Below are positions 1 through 9,621 of a stretch of 64,000 nt of DNA, piece after piece (positions within the stretch are counted from its first letter, which is position 1; every line of letters begins with the position of its first letter). Under the pieces are notes generated by a model. It ran no database searches. It had not been told where the DNA came from and saw nothing but the letters and a program-made list of their open reading frames with translations. Source of the stretch: Bacilli bacterium (GTDB lineage: Bacteria; Bacillota_I; Bacilli_A; RF39; UBA660); NCBI GenBank assembly GCA_022009835.1, contig CP091726.1, positions 806,001 through 870,000 on the forward strand, read 5' to 3'. A program made the translations under genes and the position numbers.

Positions 1-127
1 AAAAGAAATAAAGAAACTGAAACGAAGAAGAAGAATTAGCAGTAAGTTAAAAGATGGTACAAAAAAATATCAGAAGTACACCATGTTACTGTTAAGACAG
101 GATAAACAGACTACTGTTATAGTATGA
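1..127 (+). CDS. 3' end of an unidentified gene (partial)
   Basis: Only the tail is in the window. Frame 2 is open from base 2 to a TGA at 125-127. If the A7 run at 61-67 is mis-called, another frame ends earlier, at the TAA at 103-105, with a tail reading SEVHHVTVKTG. It is followed directly by the same terminator that closes the cassette downstream, so it may be the last gene of a further upstream copy. No family is recognised. Confidence 0.3.
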   Translation, partial: KEIKKLKRRRRISSKLKDGTKKYQKYTMLLLRQDKQTTVIV

Positions 128-133
128 TAGTCA

Positions 134-166
134 AAAAAGTTCTCAAACATTGAGAACTTTTTTTAT
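134..166 (+). terminator. Rho-independent terminator before cassette copy 1
   Basis: AGTTCTCAA and TTGAGAACT form a perfect stem around a short loop, followed by seven T. The same stem with one loop change recurs at 3567-3598, so the terminator is part of the duplicated cassette. Confidence 0.85.
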
Positions 167-220
167 TGTATAATATTAAAAAAATAGGTTATACTATATA
201 TTAGAGTATAAAGGTAGGGA
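166..220 (+). promoter_or_regulatory. Promoter with palindromic operator, copy 1
   Basis: A TATACT -10 box (190-195) lies about 18 bp after a TTGTAT (166-171). It sits inside the inverted repeat TTATACT...AGTATAA (189-211). AAGGTAGGGA (211-220) is the ribosome binding site for the ATG at 225. The palindrome is also present, and better, upstream of copy 2, which suggests a repressor site or a start-site hairpin. Confidence 0.5.
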
Positions 221-224
221 TATT

Positions 225-3121
225 ATGAATAAGAAAGGTTTTACATTAGTAGAATTACTAGGAGTAATTGTAATTCTAGCATTAGTAGTAGGTGGAGGAG
301 TTTTTGGTATAATTAAACTAATCGAAAAATCTAGGGGAGAAAGTGCTAGTATATCAGTAGAGAGCATTAAGAAAGCTGCTACCGTATACAGCACTGAAAA
401 AGATAACGATGAAAATTATTGGAAAGAAATGACCATAAGTAATTATGAAGGAAAATACTTTTGTGCAACAGTAGAAGAACTTATCAATAAGGGCTTGCTT
501 CCTAAAGACAAAGATTTGGGAGAAGTTGATATCCATACTTATGTTGGCATAAGAAAAGATCTAATAACACTAACCAAAGATAACCCAGTACTCTTAAATA
601 ACATAAAACTAGAAGAAATAGAAAAATTTAAGCAATATAGAAAAAAATTGTATGGTATATGTACAGGAAATGTTATTAATGAAAAAAAATTACTAATCCA
701 GTATCTATTATTTCTCAGGGTAATTCATTTACTGATGAAATTAATGATATTACCTTTAGTAGGCTAGAAGGAGAAAAATATTGAAATAGATAGAACAGAA
801 TGTTATTATAATAATGAAACTTCCGGTAATTATAATGATATAAATAAAGTAGTTGTAGATGGAACTACTAACAAATGTTCTTTAACTGGCTTAACATCTA
901 ACAAATTACACTATATAAGAGTATGTACTTATACTAAAAAGAACTCATCTAGTTGTATTGATACTTCTAATACAACCAAAGAAATAAAAAAGCCAACATA
1001 CACTTTATCTGACAAACTTAAAATTACCTACAATAATGATAATATTAAAGGAAATAGTTATTATTATTTTTAAATCTAATAAGAACGCTACTAGTAATGT
1101 AAATGTAAGTAGTTGTACATTAAATAACGATAATACTTTTTAATTGTAATAATGATAATACTACTAATATAAATAGTAATGCTTGGTACAAAACTACTAA
1201 TAAAGATATTGAATTAACTTATAGTACTAGTGGTAAAGTAAATATTGTAGCTAGAACTTATGATAAGAGTAATAATTATGCTGAAAGCAAAAAAGATTTC
1301 AATGTATATAAAGCAATATTTAAAAAAAGGTTCAGTAGATAAAATAGGTAGATGGAATCTACTGATATAACTAAAATGTGTTTAGCAGACATTTCTGGTA
1401 CATGTAGTATTAAATCTCCTACTATCGAAAAATTAGGTTATAATGTAGTAGGTTGGAATACTAACGCTAATGCTACTACTAGTAGTTGGAATGCTAACAC
1501 TGATAAAAACAATGTTAATGGAACATATTATCCAATAGTTAAAGCTAAAACAATTAAAGTAATATTCCATCGTAATGCAAGTACTTCTGATAGTACAACT
1601 GCCACTCAAACATTTACTTATGGAGTAAGTGGTCAAAAGTTTAGTGCTAAAGGATGGAAAAATACTGGTCATACTATGGCTGGTTGGGCTAAAAATAGAA
1701 ATGCGGTAACAAAAGATTATAACACTTTAAGTGGGGTAGCAGATACTTGGATTAATAGTTATGCACCAAATATTAATTTATATGCTGTATGGAATAAAGA
1801 TACATATACCATAAAGTATGATGCTAATGGAGGCTTTGGTGCACCAGCAGAACAGAAAAAGACATATGGAAGTAACTTAACTTTATCTAGTATTAAGCCA
1901 ACAAAAACTGGTTATGTATTTAATGGCTGGAATACTAAAAAAGATGGAACAGGTACTAATTTTGCAGCAGGAAGTAATTATACCGCTAATGGAAATGCAA
2001 CGTTATATGCTATGTGGAATGCTAAAACAGTACAAGTTACTTTTCACAGGAATACTAATTCATCCGATACAGTTACAGCCTCTCAAACATTTACTTACGG
2101 AGTAAGTGATCAAAAGTTTAGTGATAAAAATTGGAGTAAATCAGGTTATATCCTAGCAGGTTGGGGAATAACACAAAATACTTCAGTAGTAACATATTCT
2201 ACATTAAGTGGTGTGTCAGATGCATGGATAGTAAGTACACCTAGTGATACTCATTTATATGCTGTATGGCAAAGTACTACTTTTACATTAAGATATAACG
2301 ATAATGGTGGTAGTGGATGTTCAACGAAAACAAAGACAATAACACCAGGCAATAACCTAGGTAAATTATGTACTCCATCGAGAAGTGGATATTGGTATTT
2401 TGAAGGTTGGTATTATAATGGCACTAAATATACCGAATACACAAAGTATAATGATAATAGTGACTTAACACTAACTGCACATTGGTATTATAATGAACCG
2501 GAACCAGAACCTGAACCTGAACCAGATTATCCATGTGTAATAACTGGTAATCCCTCTTGTCGTTCTTGTGCAAGCACTAGATGCAGAGATATACTAGGAA
2601 GTTATAGCATGACAGGAGATGGTGTATCTATTGGAAGTAGAAGTGATGGCTGGACATACATAACAGACTCATCGTCTGGTTATAGTGGCTGCTGGGTATC
2701 AGATTACGGTGGTAGTCCACCATATTCATGTAGTGGAAGTAGTGGTGGTGGTGGTGGTTCTTCCGGCGGTGGAAGTTCAAGTAAAACGGCATATTGTTCA
2801 TTACCATCAAAACTTACTTATATCCATGGTGAATTACTAGCCATTGGCGGTATGCAAGTACGTAATAAAAATGGTGTTTGTGAAAGTGCTAATCAAGAAA
2901 AATATCGTAATTGTTTTAATCCAGGACTTGGAACTAGTTTATCTAGTGGTGGCTATAGCAATAAAACAGTTACAATTAGAATGTCATGTAGCCAAATATA
3001 TAGTTCATTTAGTTTTAATGTAACAGTCAAGACATGTAGTTCACTTGGTTATAATGATTGTATTACAACAAACAAAACTTACTGTACTTGGTCAGCGGGC
3101 TTCTGTAGACCTAGAGAATAA
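225..3121 (+). CDS. Prepilin-like giant surface protein with InlB-type repeats (copy 1, frameshifted)
   Basis: About 965 residues once frames are joined. The N-terminus KKGFTLVELLGVIVILAL is a class III (type IV) prepilin leader and helix, so it should be cleaved by a prepilin peptidase and held in the membrane through the helix. It is followed by a globular region and then about five beta-grasp repeats of the InlB B-repeat/flg_new type (motifs YDANGG, GYVFNGWNT, LYAMW, FHRN modules). Then come an EPEPEP spacer, a Cys-containing bacterial SH3-like module (GWTYI), a Gly/Ser linker and a Cys-rich tail shared with copy 2. Comparison with copy 2 shows extra single bases here (T5 for T4 near 1070 and 1140, A7 for A6 near 1320), which explains the broken frames. 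A role in adhesion or a pilus-like surface structure is inference. Confidence 0.8.
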
Positions 3122-3134
3122 GAGGTAACTTAAA

Positions 3135-3559
3135 ATGAGTAAAAAAAGAGAAAAAGTATTAATCATACTCTTGACCATTATAATTGCGATTATTACTATA
3201 TTTACAATTTTTTTATCTTAATAAATAAAAAAAATAATAGAAGGAACGATATAGAAGGAACATATGATCAAGATAAAGAAGAAATAATTGATGTAGCGGG
3301 TAACATTACTACAATACCAAGTAAAAATTATTCCTTTACTATCAAAGACAAAGAAATTAAGTTCTGCTTTAAGAAAGAAAATAAATGCTTAACTACAACA
3401 TGTATAGTAAAAGGAAATTTAGTAACACTAGGAGACCTTAAAGATGAAAGTTTATCTGGTACTTTCAAAAAAACTACTACCAATGATGGCATAATTCTTG
3501 AAAAGGAATTGTCAAATGATACAATAATTAAATACTATTATATAAAAAGACAAGGATAA
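3135..3559 (+). CDS. Small membrane-anchored partner protein (copy 1)
   Basis: Starts 14 bp after the surface protein. It has a basic N-terminus, one hydrophobic helix (about residues 8-27, rich in I/L/T), then an extracytoplasmic domain of about 110 residues. Conserved points against copy 2 are the D-I-x-G-N motif, a conserved Cys near the middle, and the tail LSGTFKK...GIILEKEL...IIKYYY. One frameshift at the T7 run near 3210 (a stop follows the helix as read). Domain family not recognised. The repeated pairing with the prepilin-like protein suggests co-function, perhaps assembly or anchoring (inference). Confidence 0.65.
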
Positions 3560-3566
3560 ACATAAT

Positions 3567-3598
3567 AAAGAGTTCTCAAAATTGAGAACTTTTTTTAT
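3567..3598 (+). terminator. Rho-independent terminator after cassette copy 1
   Basis: GAGTTCTCAA and TTGAGAACT stem followed by T7; nearly identical to 134-166. Confidence 0.85.
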
Positions 3599-3603
3599 TG
3601 TAA

Positions 3604-3650
3604 AATACAAAAAAATAAGTTATACTTATATTAAGTATAAAAGGTAGGTT
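3604..3650 (+). promoter_or_regulatory. Promoter with perfect palindrome, copy 2
   Basis: TTATACTTA-TAT-TAAGTATAA (3620-3640) is a perfect inverted repeat containing the -10 box TATACT. AAAAGGTAGG is the ribosome binding site for the ATG at 3655. The equivalent repeat in copy 1 is at 189-211. Confidence 0.55.
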
Positions 3651-3654
3651 TATT

Positions 3655-6243
3655 ATGAATAAGAAAGGATTTACTTTAGTAGAATTACTAGGAGTAATTG
3701 TAATTCTAGCATTAGTAGTAGGTGGAGGAGTTTTTGGTATAATTAAACTAATCGAAAAATCTAGGGGAGAAAGTGCTAGTATATCAGTAGAGAGCATTAA
3801 GAAAGCTACTATAGTATATAGTGCTGAAAAAGAAAATGACGATAATTATTGGAAGACAATATCAAGAAAAGGGTATGAAGGTAAATACTTTTGTGTAACA
3901 GTAGAAGAGCTCATTAACAAAGGACTTCTTCCTAAAGATAAAAATCTAGGAGATATTGATATTCATACCTATGTTGGAATTAAAAAAGATAATATTACTT
4001 TAGTTAATGGAAATCCTATACTACTTAAAGGTATTCCTTCAAATGATGGAAATACTTCTTTAACCGAAGAACAAATAATATATGGTGTATGTACTGGTAA
4101 TATTATAAACGAAACAATAACAAAACATCCAGTCTTATCTGGTGGAGAATCATATACTGATGAAATTGTTAATATTTCTTTTACTGATATTGAAGGAGAA
4201 AACATTAAAATAAAAGAAAGCACTTGTAGTTATGGCCTACCTCTGGTAATTTAGACCATAATGGTACTATATCTGGTAATACATGTAATCTTGATAAACT
4301 AAAGGATAATACAGATTACTATGTTAGAATATGTACATCTACTGAAGGCGGAAGTACGGCATGCTCAGATACGATTTCTAAATCAACAGAAGATATTATA
4401 GAGCCATCTTTCAATTTATCTAATAAACTTAAGATTACCTACAATAATGATAATATTAAAGGAGATAGTTATTATTATTTTAAATCTAGTATGAATGCTA
4501 CTAGTAATGTAAATGTAAGTAGTTGTACATTAAATAACGATAATACTTTTAATTGTAATAATGATAATACTACTAATATAAATAGTAATGCTTGGTACAA
4601 AACTACTAATAAAGATATTGAATTAACTTATAGTACTAGTGGTAAAGTAAATGTTATAGCTAGAACTTATGATAAGAGTAATAACTATGCCGAAAGTAAA
4701 AAAGATTTTAATGTATATAAAGCAATATTTAAAAAAGGTTCAGTAGATAAAATAGGTAATGGTACAACAGATATAACTAAAATATGTCTAGCGGACATTT
4801 CTGGTACATGTAGTATTAAATCTCCTACTATTGAAAAATTAGGTTATAATGTTGTTGGATGGAATACTAACGCTAATGCTACTACTAGTAGTTGGAATGC
4901 TAACACTAATAAAAACAATGTTAATGGAACATATTATCCAATAGTTAAAGCTAAAACAATTAAAGTAATATTCCATCGTAATGCAAGTACTTCTGATAGT
5001 ACAACAGCAACACAAACTTTTACTTATGGAGTAAGTGGTCAAAAATTTAGCAATAAAGGTTGGACAAATACTGGTCATACTATGGCTGGTTGGGCTAAAA
5101 ATAGAAATGCGGTAACAAAAGATTATAACACTTTAAGTGGAGTAGCAGATACTTGGATTAATAGTTATGCACCAAATATTAATTTATACGCCGTATGGAG
5201 CCCAAACACTTATACTATATCATATAATGCCAATGGTGGTAGTGGAGCACCAACAGCGCAAACTAAAACTCATGATACTGATTTAACGTTAACAACCTCC
5301 ACACCGACAAGAAATGGCTATACATTTGATGGATGGAACACCAAATCTGATGGTAGTGGTACTAACTATAGTGCAGGAGGAAAGTTTACTACAAATGCTA
5401 ATACCACTCTATATGCTAAGTGGAAGCAAAGTACTTACACATTAAGATATAACGATAATGGTGGTAGAGGATGTTCAACGGAAACAAAGACAATAACACC
5501 AGGCAATAACCTAGGTAAATTATGTACTCCATCGAGAAGTGGATATTGGTATTTTGAAGGTTGGTATTATAATGGCACTAAATATACCGAATACACAAAG
5601 TATAATGATAATAGTGACTTAACACTAACTGCACATTGGTATTATAATGAACCGGAACCAGAACCAGAACCGGATTTACCTTGTACAGTAACTACTGGAC
5701 TTAATTGTAGGTCAAAACCTAGTACATCAGGAAGGATAGTTGGTTCAGGATTCGATGCTGGTGACAGAGTAGCAGTTGATGGAATGAAAAATGGTTGGTA
5801 CTGGATTACAGCATCGACAACTGATTCATATAATTGTTATGCAGCAGGTAATTATATATCATGTCCTTCTAGTGGTGGTGGAGGTTCTTCCGGTGGTGGA
5901 AGTTCAAGTAAAACGGCATATTGTTCATTACCATCAAAACTTATTTATAATAATGGTGAATTACTAGCCATTGGCGGTATGCAAGTACGTAATAAAAAAA
6001 TGGTGTTTGTGAAAGTGCTGATCAAGAAAAATATCGTAATTGTTTTTCACCAACACTTCAATCTAGATTATTTGCTAAAGGTGGTTCTGATAAAACTATT
6101 ACGATAAATGTATCTTGTAATCAAATATATAAGTCATTTAGTTTTTACTGTAAAAAGTAAAATGTTGTAATTCATTAGGTGAAAAAGATTGTAATTCTGC
6201 TGATTATTGTACATGGCAAGCAGGTTTTTGCCGAGATATATAA
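3655..6243 (+). CDS. Prepilin-like giant surface protein with InlB-type repeats (copy 2)
   Basis: About 863 residues after joining frames near 4240, 4490 and 6000. The first 45 residues are almost identical to copy 1, including the GFTLVELLGVIVIL prepilin leader. About four beta-grasp repeats follow (YNANGG, GYTFDGWNTKSDG, LYAKW; last repeat YNDNGG...TAHW). Then come EPEPEPEPD, an SH3-like module (VTTGLNCRSKPSTSGRIVG, GWYWI), a Gly/Ser linker and the shared Cys-rich tail ending CTWQAGFC. It lacks one FHRN-type repeat present in copy 1, and its SH3 module is a different sequence although the flanking DNA is nearly identical. This suggests module exchange between copies. Confidence 0.8.
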
Positions 6244-6255
6244 AAGGAGTAAAAT

Positions 6256-6681
6256 ATGAGCAAAAAAGAAAAAAAATTAATTATTATTTTAACTATTACC
6301 ATAGTAATTATTACTATTACTACAATAATTATTCTAATAAACAAAAAAAGAATAACAATAGTAATATAGAAGTGGCCTATAATCAAACTAAAGAAGAAGT
6401 TATTGATATTATTGGCAATGTTATGACTGTACCAGGTAAAAAAATAACTCATTTACTATTAAAGGCAAAAAAATGAAGTTTTTGTTTTTAAAAAAAGAAA
6501 ATGAATGTTTAAATACAACCTACATAGAAAAAAAGGAAATACTGTGATATTATGAAATCTTAAAGATGAGAGTCTATCTGGTACCTTCAAAAAAACTATC
6601 ACTGATAGCGGTATCATACTAGAAAAAGAACTATCTAGTGGTACTATAATCAAATATTACTATGACAAAAAACAAGGATAA
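6256..6681 (+). CDS. Small membrane-anchored partner protein (copy 2)
   Basis: Paralogue of the gene at 3135. MSKKEKK start, one hydrophobic helix of I/T/V residues, then the same extracytoplasmic domain (DIIGN, ENECLNTT, DESLSGTFKK, IIKYYYDKKQG). Several homopolymer indels break it (after the helix near 6340, then near 6440 and 6530). AAAGGAG just upstream serves as ribosome binding site. Function unknown. Confidence 0.6.
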
Positions 6682-6712
6682 GAGGAAGAAAATATTCTTC
6701 TTCTTTTTCATA
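6679..6712 (+). terminator. Rho-independent terminator after copy 2
   Basis: GAGGAAGAA-AATA-TTCTTCTTC stem followed by T5, directly after the stop codon. Confidence 0.75.
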
Positions 6713-6760
6713 TTTTTTTAGATATCATAATATACTTAATTAGAAAGAAGAGGAATATAT

Positions 6761-7254
6761 ATGATAAATAAGAAGAATTTATGGTTTTTTTAACATTATT
6801 TAGTTTAGTATTAGTATTGTCAATTTATTATGTAACTATGCCTAATGAAATATTTGATAAAGAACTAGAAAATAAAGCAAAAGATAACACTGTCGTAAAT
6901 ACTGATGAAAGTACTTTAGTAGCGGCTCTCAAAGTCGAAGATGATACTGAAGTTATGAATCAAATAAATAAATTAAAAAGAGAAAAACTTACCGATAATA
7001 GTATTACTACTGAGGAAAAAAATACTGTCTTTGAAGAATTAAAATTACTAAATAATAGAGCATCAAAAAGAAGAAACACTAGAAGTAAAAAAATTAAAGA
7101 AGTATGTAATTGTGAAAATTTCGTAAAAATAGATGGTGATAATGTTAGAGTAATCCTTGATAGTAGTGACAATTCAGTAAGCACTGCTAATAAGATAATG
7201 AGACTAGTACAAAATGAATTTGATGATAAGATGTATATTTCGGTAAAAATATAA
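6761..7254 (+). CDS. spoIIIAH: Stage III sporulation protein AH
   Basis: About 164 residues. The N-terminal transmembrane helix (FLTLFSLVLVLSIYYVTMP) has the LYYVTxP-type motif typical of SpoIIIAH. A Glu/Lys-rich coiled region and the C-terminal ring-building motif (YscJ/FliF-like) domain follow, ending YISVKI. In spore formers SpoIIIAH sits in the mother-cell membrane and binds SpoIIQ across the intermembrane space, forming the feeding channel to the forespore. Start chosen at 6761 (RBS AGAAGAGG); a one-base T deletion at 6785-6791 separates it from the long frame. No other spoIIIA genes are adjacent, which is unusual because spoIIIAA-AH normally forms an operon. Confidence 0.8.
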
Positions 7255-7350
7255 TTAGTATAGTTAAAAAAACACCTCACTTAATTTAAAAAAATTAGAA
7301 TACAATAATATGAACAGATATATACCACCCTATAGGGAAGTGAGGTATTT

Positions 7351-7560
7351 ATGAATAAAGGTATATTAACTAAAAGAGAAAAAGAAGTATTTTCCTTACT
7401 AATAGAAAATAAAACTACCAAGGAAATAGCAGATACCCTAAATATTAGTGAAAAAGACTGTAAGAAACCATATTTCTAATACGATGCAAAAAAATTATCT
7501 GTTAAAGGTAGGGCCCAAGCAGTAGTAGAATTAATTAGATTAGGAGAAATTACTTTATAA
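7351..7560 (+). CDS. gerE: GerE-type LuxR-family sporulation regulator
   Basis: 69 residues after correcting two A-run errors (GAAAAAGACT and CAAAAAAATTA). The corrected helix-turn-helix reads LTKREKEVFSLLIENKTTKE, then IADTLNISEKTVRNHISN, then VKGRAQAVVELIRLGEITL. This closely resembles B. subtilis GerE along its length, including the VRNHISN recognition helix and KGR(A/S)QAVVEL tail. GerE is the last mother-cell regulator, controlling coat genes with SigK. RBS GTGAGG is part of an inverted repeat (AAGTGAGGT here, ACCTCACTT near 7273). Followed by its own terminator. Confidence 0.85.
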
Positions 7561-7592
7561 GCACTATTTTTTTAGTGCTTTTTCTTTTGTAC
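7557..7592 (+). terminator. Terminator after gerE
   Basis: AAGCACTA...TAGTGCTT stem followed by T-rich TTTCTTTT. Confidence 0.8.
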
Positions 7593-7962
7593 AAAGATGT
7601 ACTTCAAAAATATGTTTTTTTACTAAAGAAAGACATAATTATAATAAAGATGATTTTTTTCTTATTATCCAGTTAACTTGATGTTAATATTTTTGTTTGC
7701 TTTTTTTGTTTGCTTTTTATAAGTTTTTTTAAACTTTTTTTAACAAATTTTGGGAAAAAAATTTCAATTTTCAAAAAATTTTGTTTATATATAATGAAGG
7801 GCGGTGTGCAAATGAAAGACACAAGTTAAAATAATATTAAAAAGAATATTAAGGTAAATATGGCATTAGATAATAATGTCGATTGAAGTAATTGGCTAGT
7901 TTTGTCGAAACTATATATTTAAAAATAAAAATATGATAAATTATAAAAGGAAGGTGAATACA
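7593..7962 (+). other. AT-rich leader before spoIIAA
   Basis: Long T and A runs (7690-7780), then a GAAGGGCGGTG ribosome-binding-like stretch before ATG at 7812. That ATG opens a reading of only five codons (MKDTS) before TAA. Allowing A-run errors, a peptide of up to about 36 residues is conceivable, but no family is recognised. The sporulation promoter of the spoIIAA operon should lie here; I could not assign its boxes. Confidence 0.35.
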
Positions 7963-8273
7963 ATGCTAAAGACCAGTATGGAGTTCAAAAGAGGTATCTT
8001 ATTTATTAGATTGAAAGGAGACCTGAACAAAAATACTATTAGAGGTGTAATTGACAGAGATTTTAAATATATCGTTTTGAATATTGATGATATGTATTCA
8101 ATAGATAGCTATAGTATCAAATATCTAAACAAAAATATATAAACTATATGAAGAAACTAGTAATAAGTTCATTATTTGCGATAAGTTCAATGTAACAAAT
8201 AAACTATTAAAGGATATTCCTAAAAATAAATAGAGAGTACGATGCTTTCAAGGTATTTGAGAGGATGATTTAA
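7963..8273 (+). CDS. spoIIAA: Anti-sigma factor antagonist (STAS domain), SpoIIAA-like
   Basis: About 103 residues, against 117 in B. subtilis. The STAS fold is visible: TSMEFKRGILFIRLKGDLNK, a FKYIVLNIDDMYSID core strand, a YKLYEETSNKFIICDKF segment and the tail EYDAFKVFERMI. In SpoIIAA the phospho-acceptor is the second Ser of the DSSG motif. Here the motif reads DSYS, so that position is Tyr. Start at 7963 chosen for RBS AAAGGAAGGTG. Two extra A bases (near 8130 and 8228) break the frame; correcting them ends the gene at TAA 8271-8273, overlapping the sigF ATG. No spoIIAB lies between, although the canonical order is spoIIAA-spoIIAB-sigF. Confidence 0.75.
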
Positions 8274-8946
8274 TGAATAAATACGAAGATGTTGTAGGAG
8301 CTACTAGTAATTTAATATATGCTATAATAAATAAATATTTTAAGGGCTATGATCAAGATGATTTATATCAAGTAGGTGTAATAGGAGTAATCAAGGCTTA
8401 TGATAATTATAAAAGGAAAATAATAATACTAAATTTTCTTCTTATGCTTATAAATACATATATGGAGAAATATATAGTTATATAAATAAGCAAAAAAATA
8501 TCAAAGTATCAAAAGAATATTTAAGTTTATACAAAAAAATAAATGCTGCTAAAAATATATTTTTAAGTCAAAAGCTTATGAAAGAACCTACTACTTATGA
8601 ATTGGCAACCTTTTTAGAAATAGAACCTAATATAATAGAGACAGTTATAAATTCTATGCAAGTAGTAGATAGTCTTGAGAGGGTTATTTATGCTGGTGAT
8701 AATAACCTATCATTATATGATACAGTAAGTGATAATAAAGATTATTATAATATAGATTACCTATTATTAAATGAAGAAGTAAATAAACTTGAAAGTCCAT
8801 ATAAAGAACTTATTTACTTAAGATACTTTGAAGATAGAACCCAAGCTTCTGTTGCTGAATGTTTAGGTATGAATCAAGTTGAAGTATCAAGAAATGAGAA
8901 AAAAGCCCTTAAAAAGATTAGGAATAATTACCAAGTTGCTGCATAA
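8273..8946 (+). CDS. sigF: Sporulation sigma factor of the SigF/SigG group
   Basis: About 225 residues. Region 2 is clear (DLYQVGVIGVIKAYDNYK, then FSSYAYKYIYGEI). Region 3 is KEPTTYELATFLEIEP. Region 4 is SPYKELIYLRYFEDRTQASV followed by GMNQVEVSRNEKKALKKI. The TQ...QVEVSR.EK pattern matches forespore sigma factors. SigF is preferred over SigG because of the upstream SpoIIAA-like gene and the absence of the SigG N-terminal extension. One A-run error near 8420 splits it. Start overlaps spoIIAA (TAATG), so the two are translationally coupled. Confidence 0.8.
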
Positions 8947-9032
8947 ATTAGCAAAAAAATAATAAAATGTACACAAATAGATTACATAAAAAAGTTTAAT
9001 TTTGTGAGAAAATATAGTCAAGGTGATGACTT

Positions 9033-9296
9033 ATGCAGAGAAGAAAAGAAAAACAATTTGATATTTACGAAGTAGTTGCTAGAAATATTAAGCGTTATCG
9101 TAAGTACAGAGGTATAACACAAGCAGAACTTGCTGAAAAGACCGAGTACTCTCACGAATTTATTAGGAGAATTGAAGCCCCAAATAGTAAGAAGAACTTT
9201 TCGTTAGATACAGTTAGTAATATAGCGGATGCTTTAGATATTGATATAGAATTGTTATTTGCAAAAAGTGACAAAGAATTAGAAAAACAGCCATAA
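9033..9296 (+). CDS. XRE-family helix-turn-helix regulator
   Basis: 87 residues, intact frame. A Cro/CI-type HTH spans about residues 15-70: IKRYRKYRGITQAELAEKTE, then SHEFIRRIEAP and SLDTVSNIADALDIDIELLF. No further domain, so a small DNA-binding repressor. RBS AAGGTGATG. Stands alone with its own terminator; targets unknown. Confidence 0.85.
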   Translation: MQRRKEKQFDIYEVVARNIKRYRKYRGITQAELAEKTEYSHEFIRRIEAPNSKKNFSLDTVSNIADALDIDIELLFAKSDKELEKQP

Positions 9297-9316
9297 ATTG
9301 GTTGTTTTTTCTTTTA
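9285..9316 (+). terminator. Terminator after the XRE regulator
   Basis: AAACAGCCA-TAAAT-TGGTTGTTT (one G-U pair) followed by TTTTTC. Confidence 0.7.
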
Positions 9317-9345
9317 GTTTTTGATACAATTATTATGGTGATGTG

Positions 9346-9603
9346 ATGGAGTACAATGAAGTAGAATTGTATAACCATTTAAAAGGTGCATTTAATGTAA
9401 AAATTAGAATGATTAGTGATACCTACGGTTACATAAAGGCTAGTGATATATGGAATTATTTAAAATTAAATAAATGGATTAAGACTAAAAATTTATCAAT
9501 ATCCGAAATGGTCAATGATATAATAGATGTCGATATTGAAAAAGTAGATATTTTTCTTAAAGAACATATTAAGAATGAAGAGAGAGCAATTATAAATAAT
9601 TAG
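9346..9603 (+). CDS. ComN-like post-transcriptional regulator family protein
   Basis: 85 residues from ATG 9346 (a GTG at 9343 is the alternative). The sequence YIKASDIWNYLKLNKWIK then NLSISEMVNDIID resembles the small Post_transc_reg (ComN/YrzD) family, which in Bacillus sits beside secDF; here secDF follows 18 bp downstream, supporting the call. In B. subtilis ComN affects comE transcripts. Whether it does anything similar here is unknown. Confidence 0.6.
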   Translation: MEYNEVELYNHLKGAFNVKIRMISDTYGYIKASDIWNYLKLNKWIKTKNLSISEMVNDIIDVDIEKVDIFLKEHIKNEERAIINN

Positions 9604-9621
9604 AAAGAAGGAAAAAGCATT

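Noticed and set aside
1433..1672. Antisense open frames inside the surface-protein genes
   Set aside because: They are shadows of the repetitive plus-strand coding sequence, present in both copies, without RBS.
225..3121. Phase variation by A/T tract slippage in the surface protein
   Set aside because: The same kind of break occurs in essential housekeeping genes across the window, so assembly error explains it better.
7812..7902. Small gene upstream of spoIIAA
   Set aside because: RBS-like sequence exists but the frame closes after five codons and no coherent corrected reading emerges; kept only as a note in the intergenic entry.
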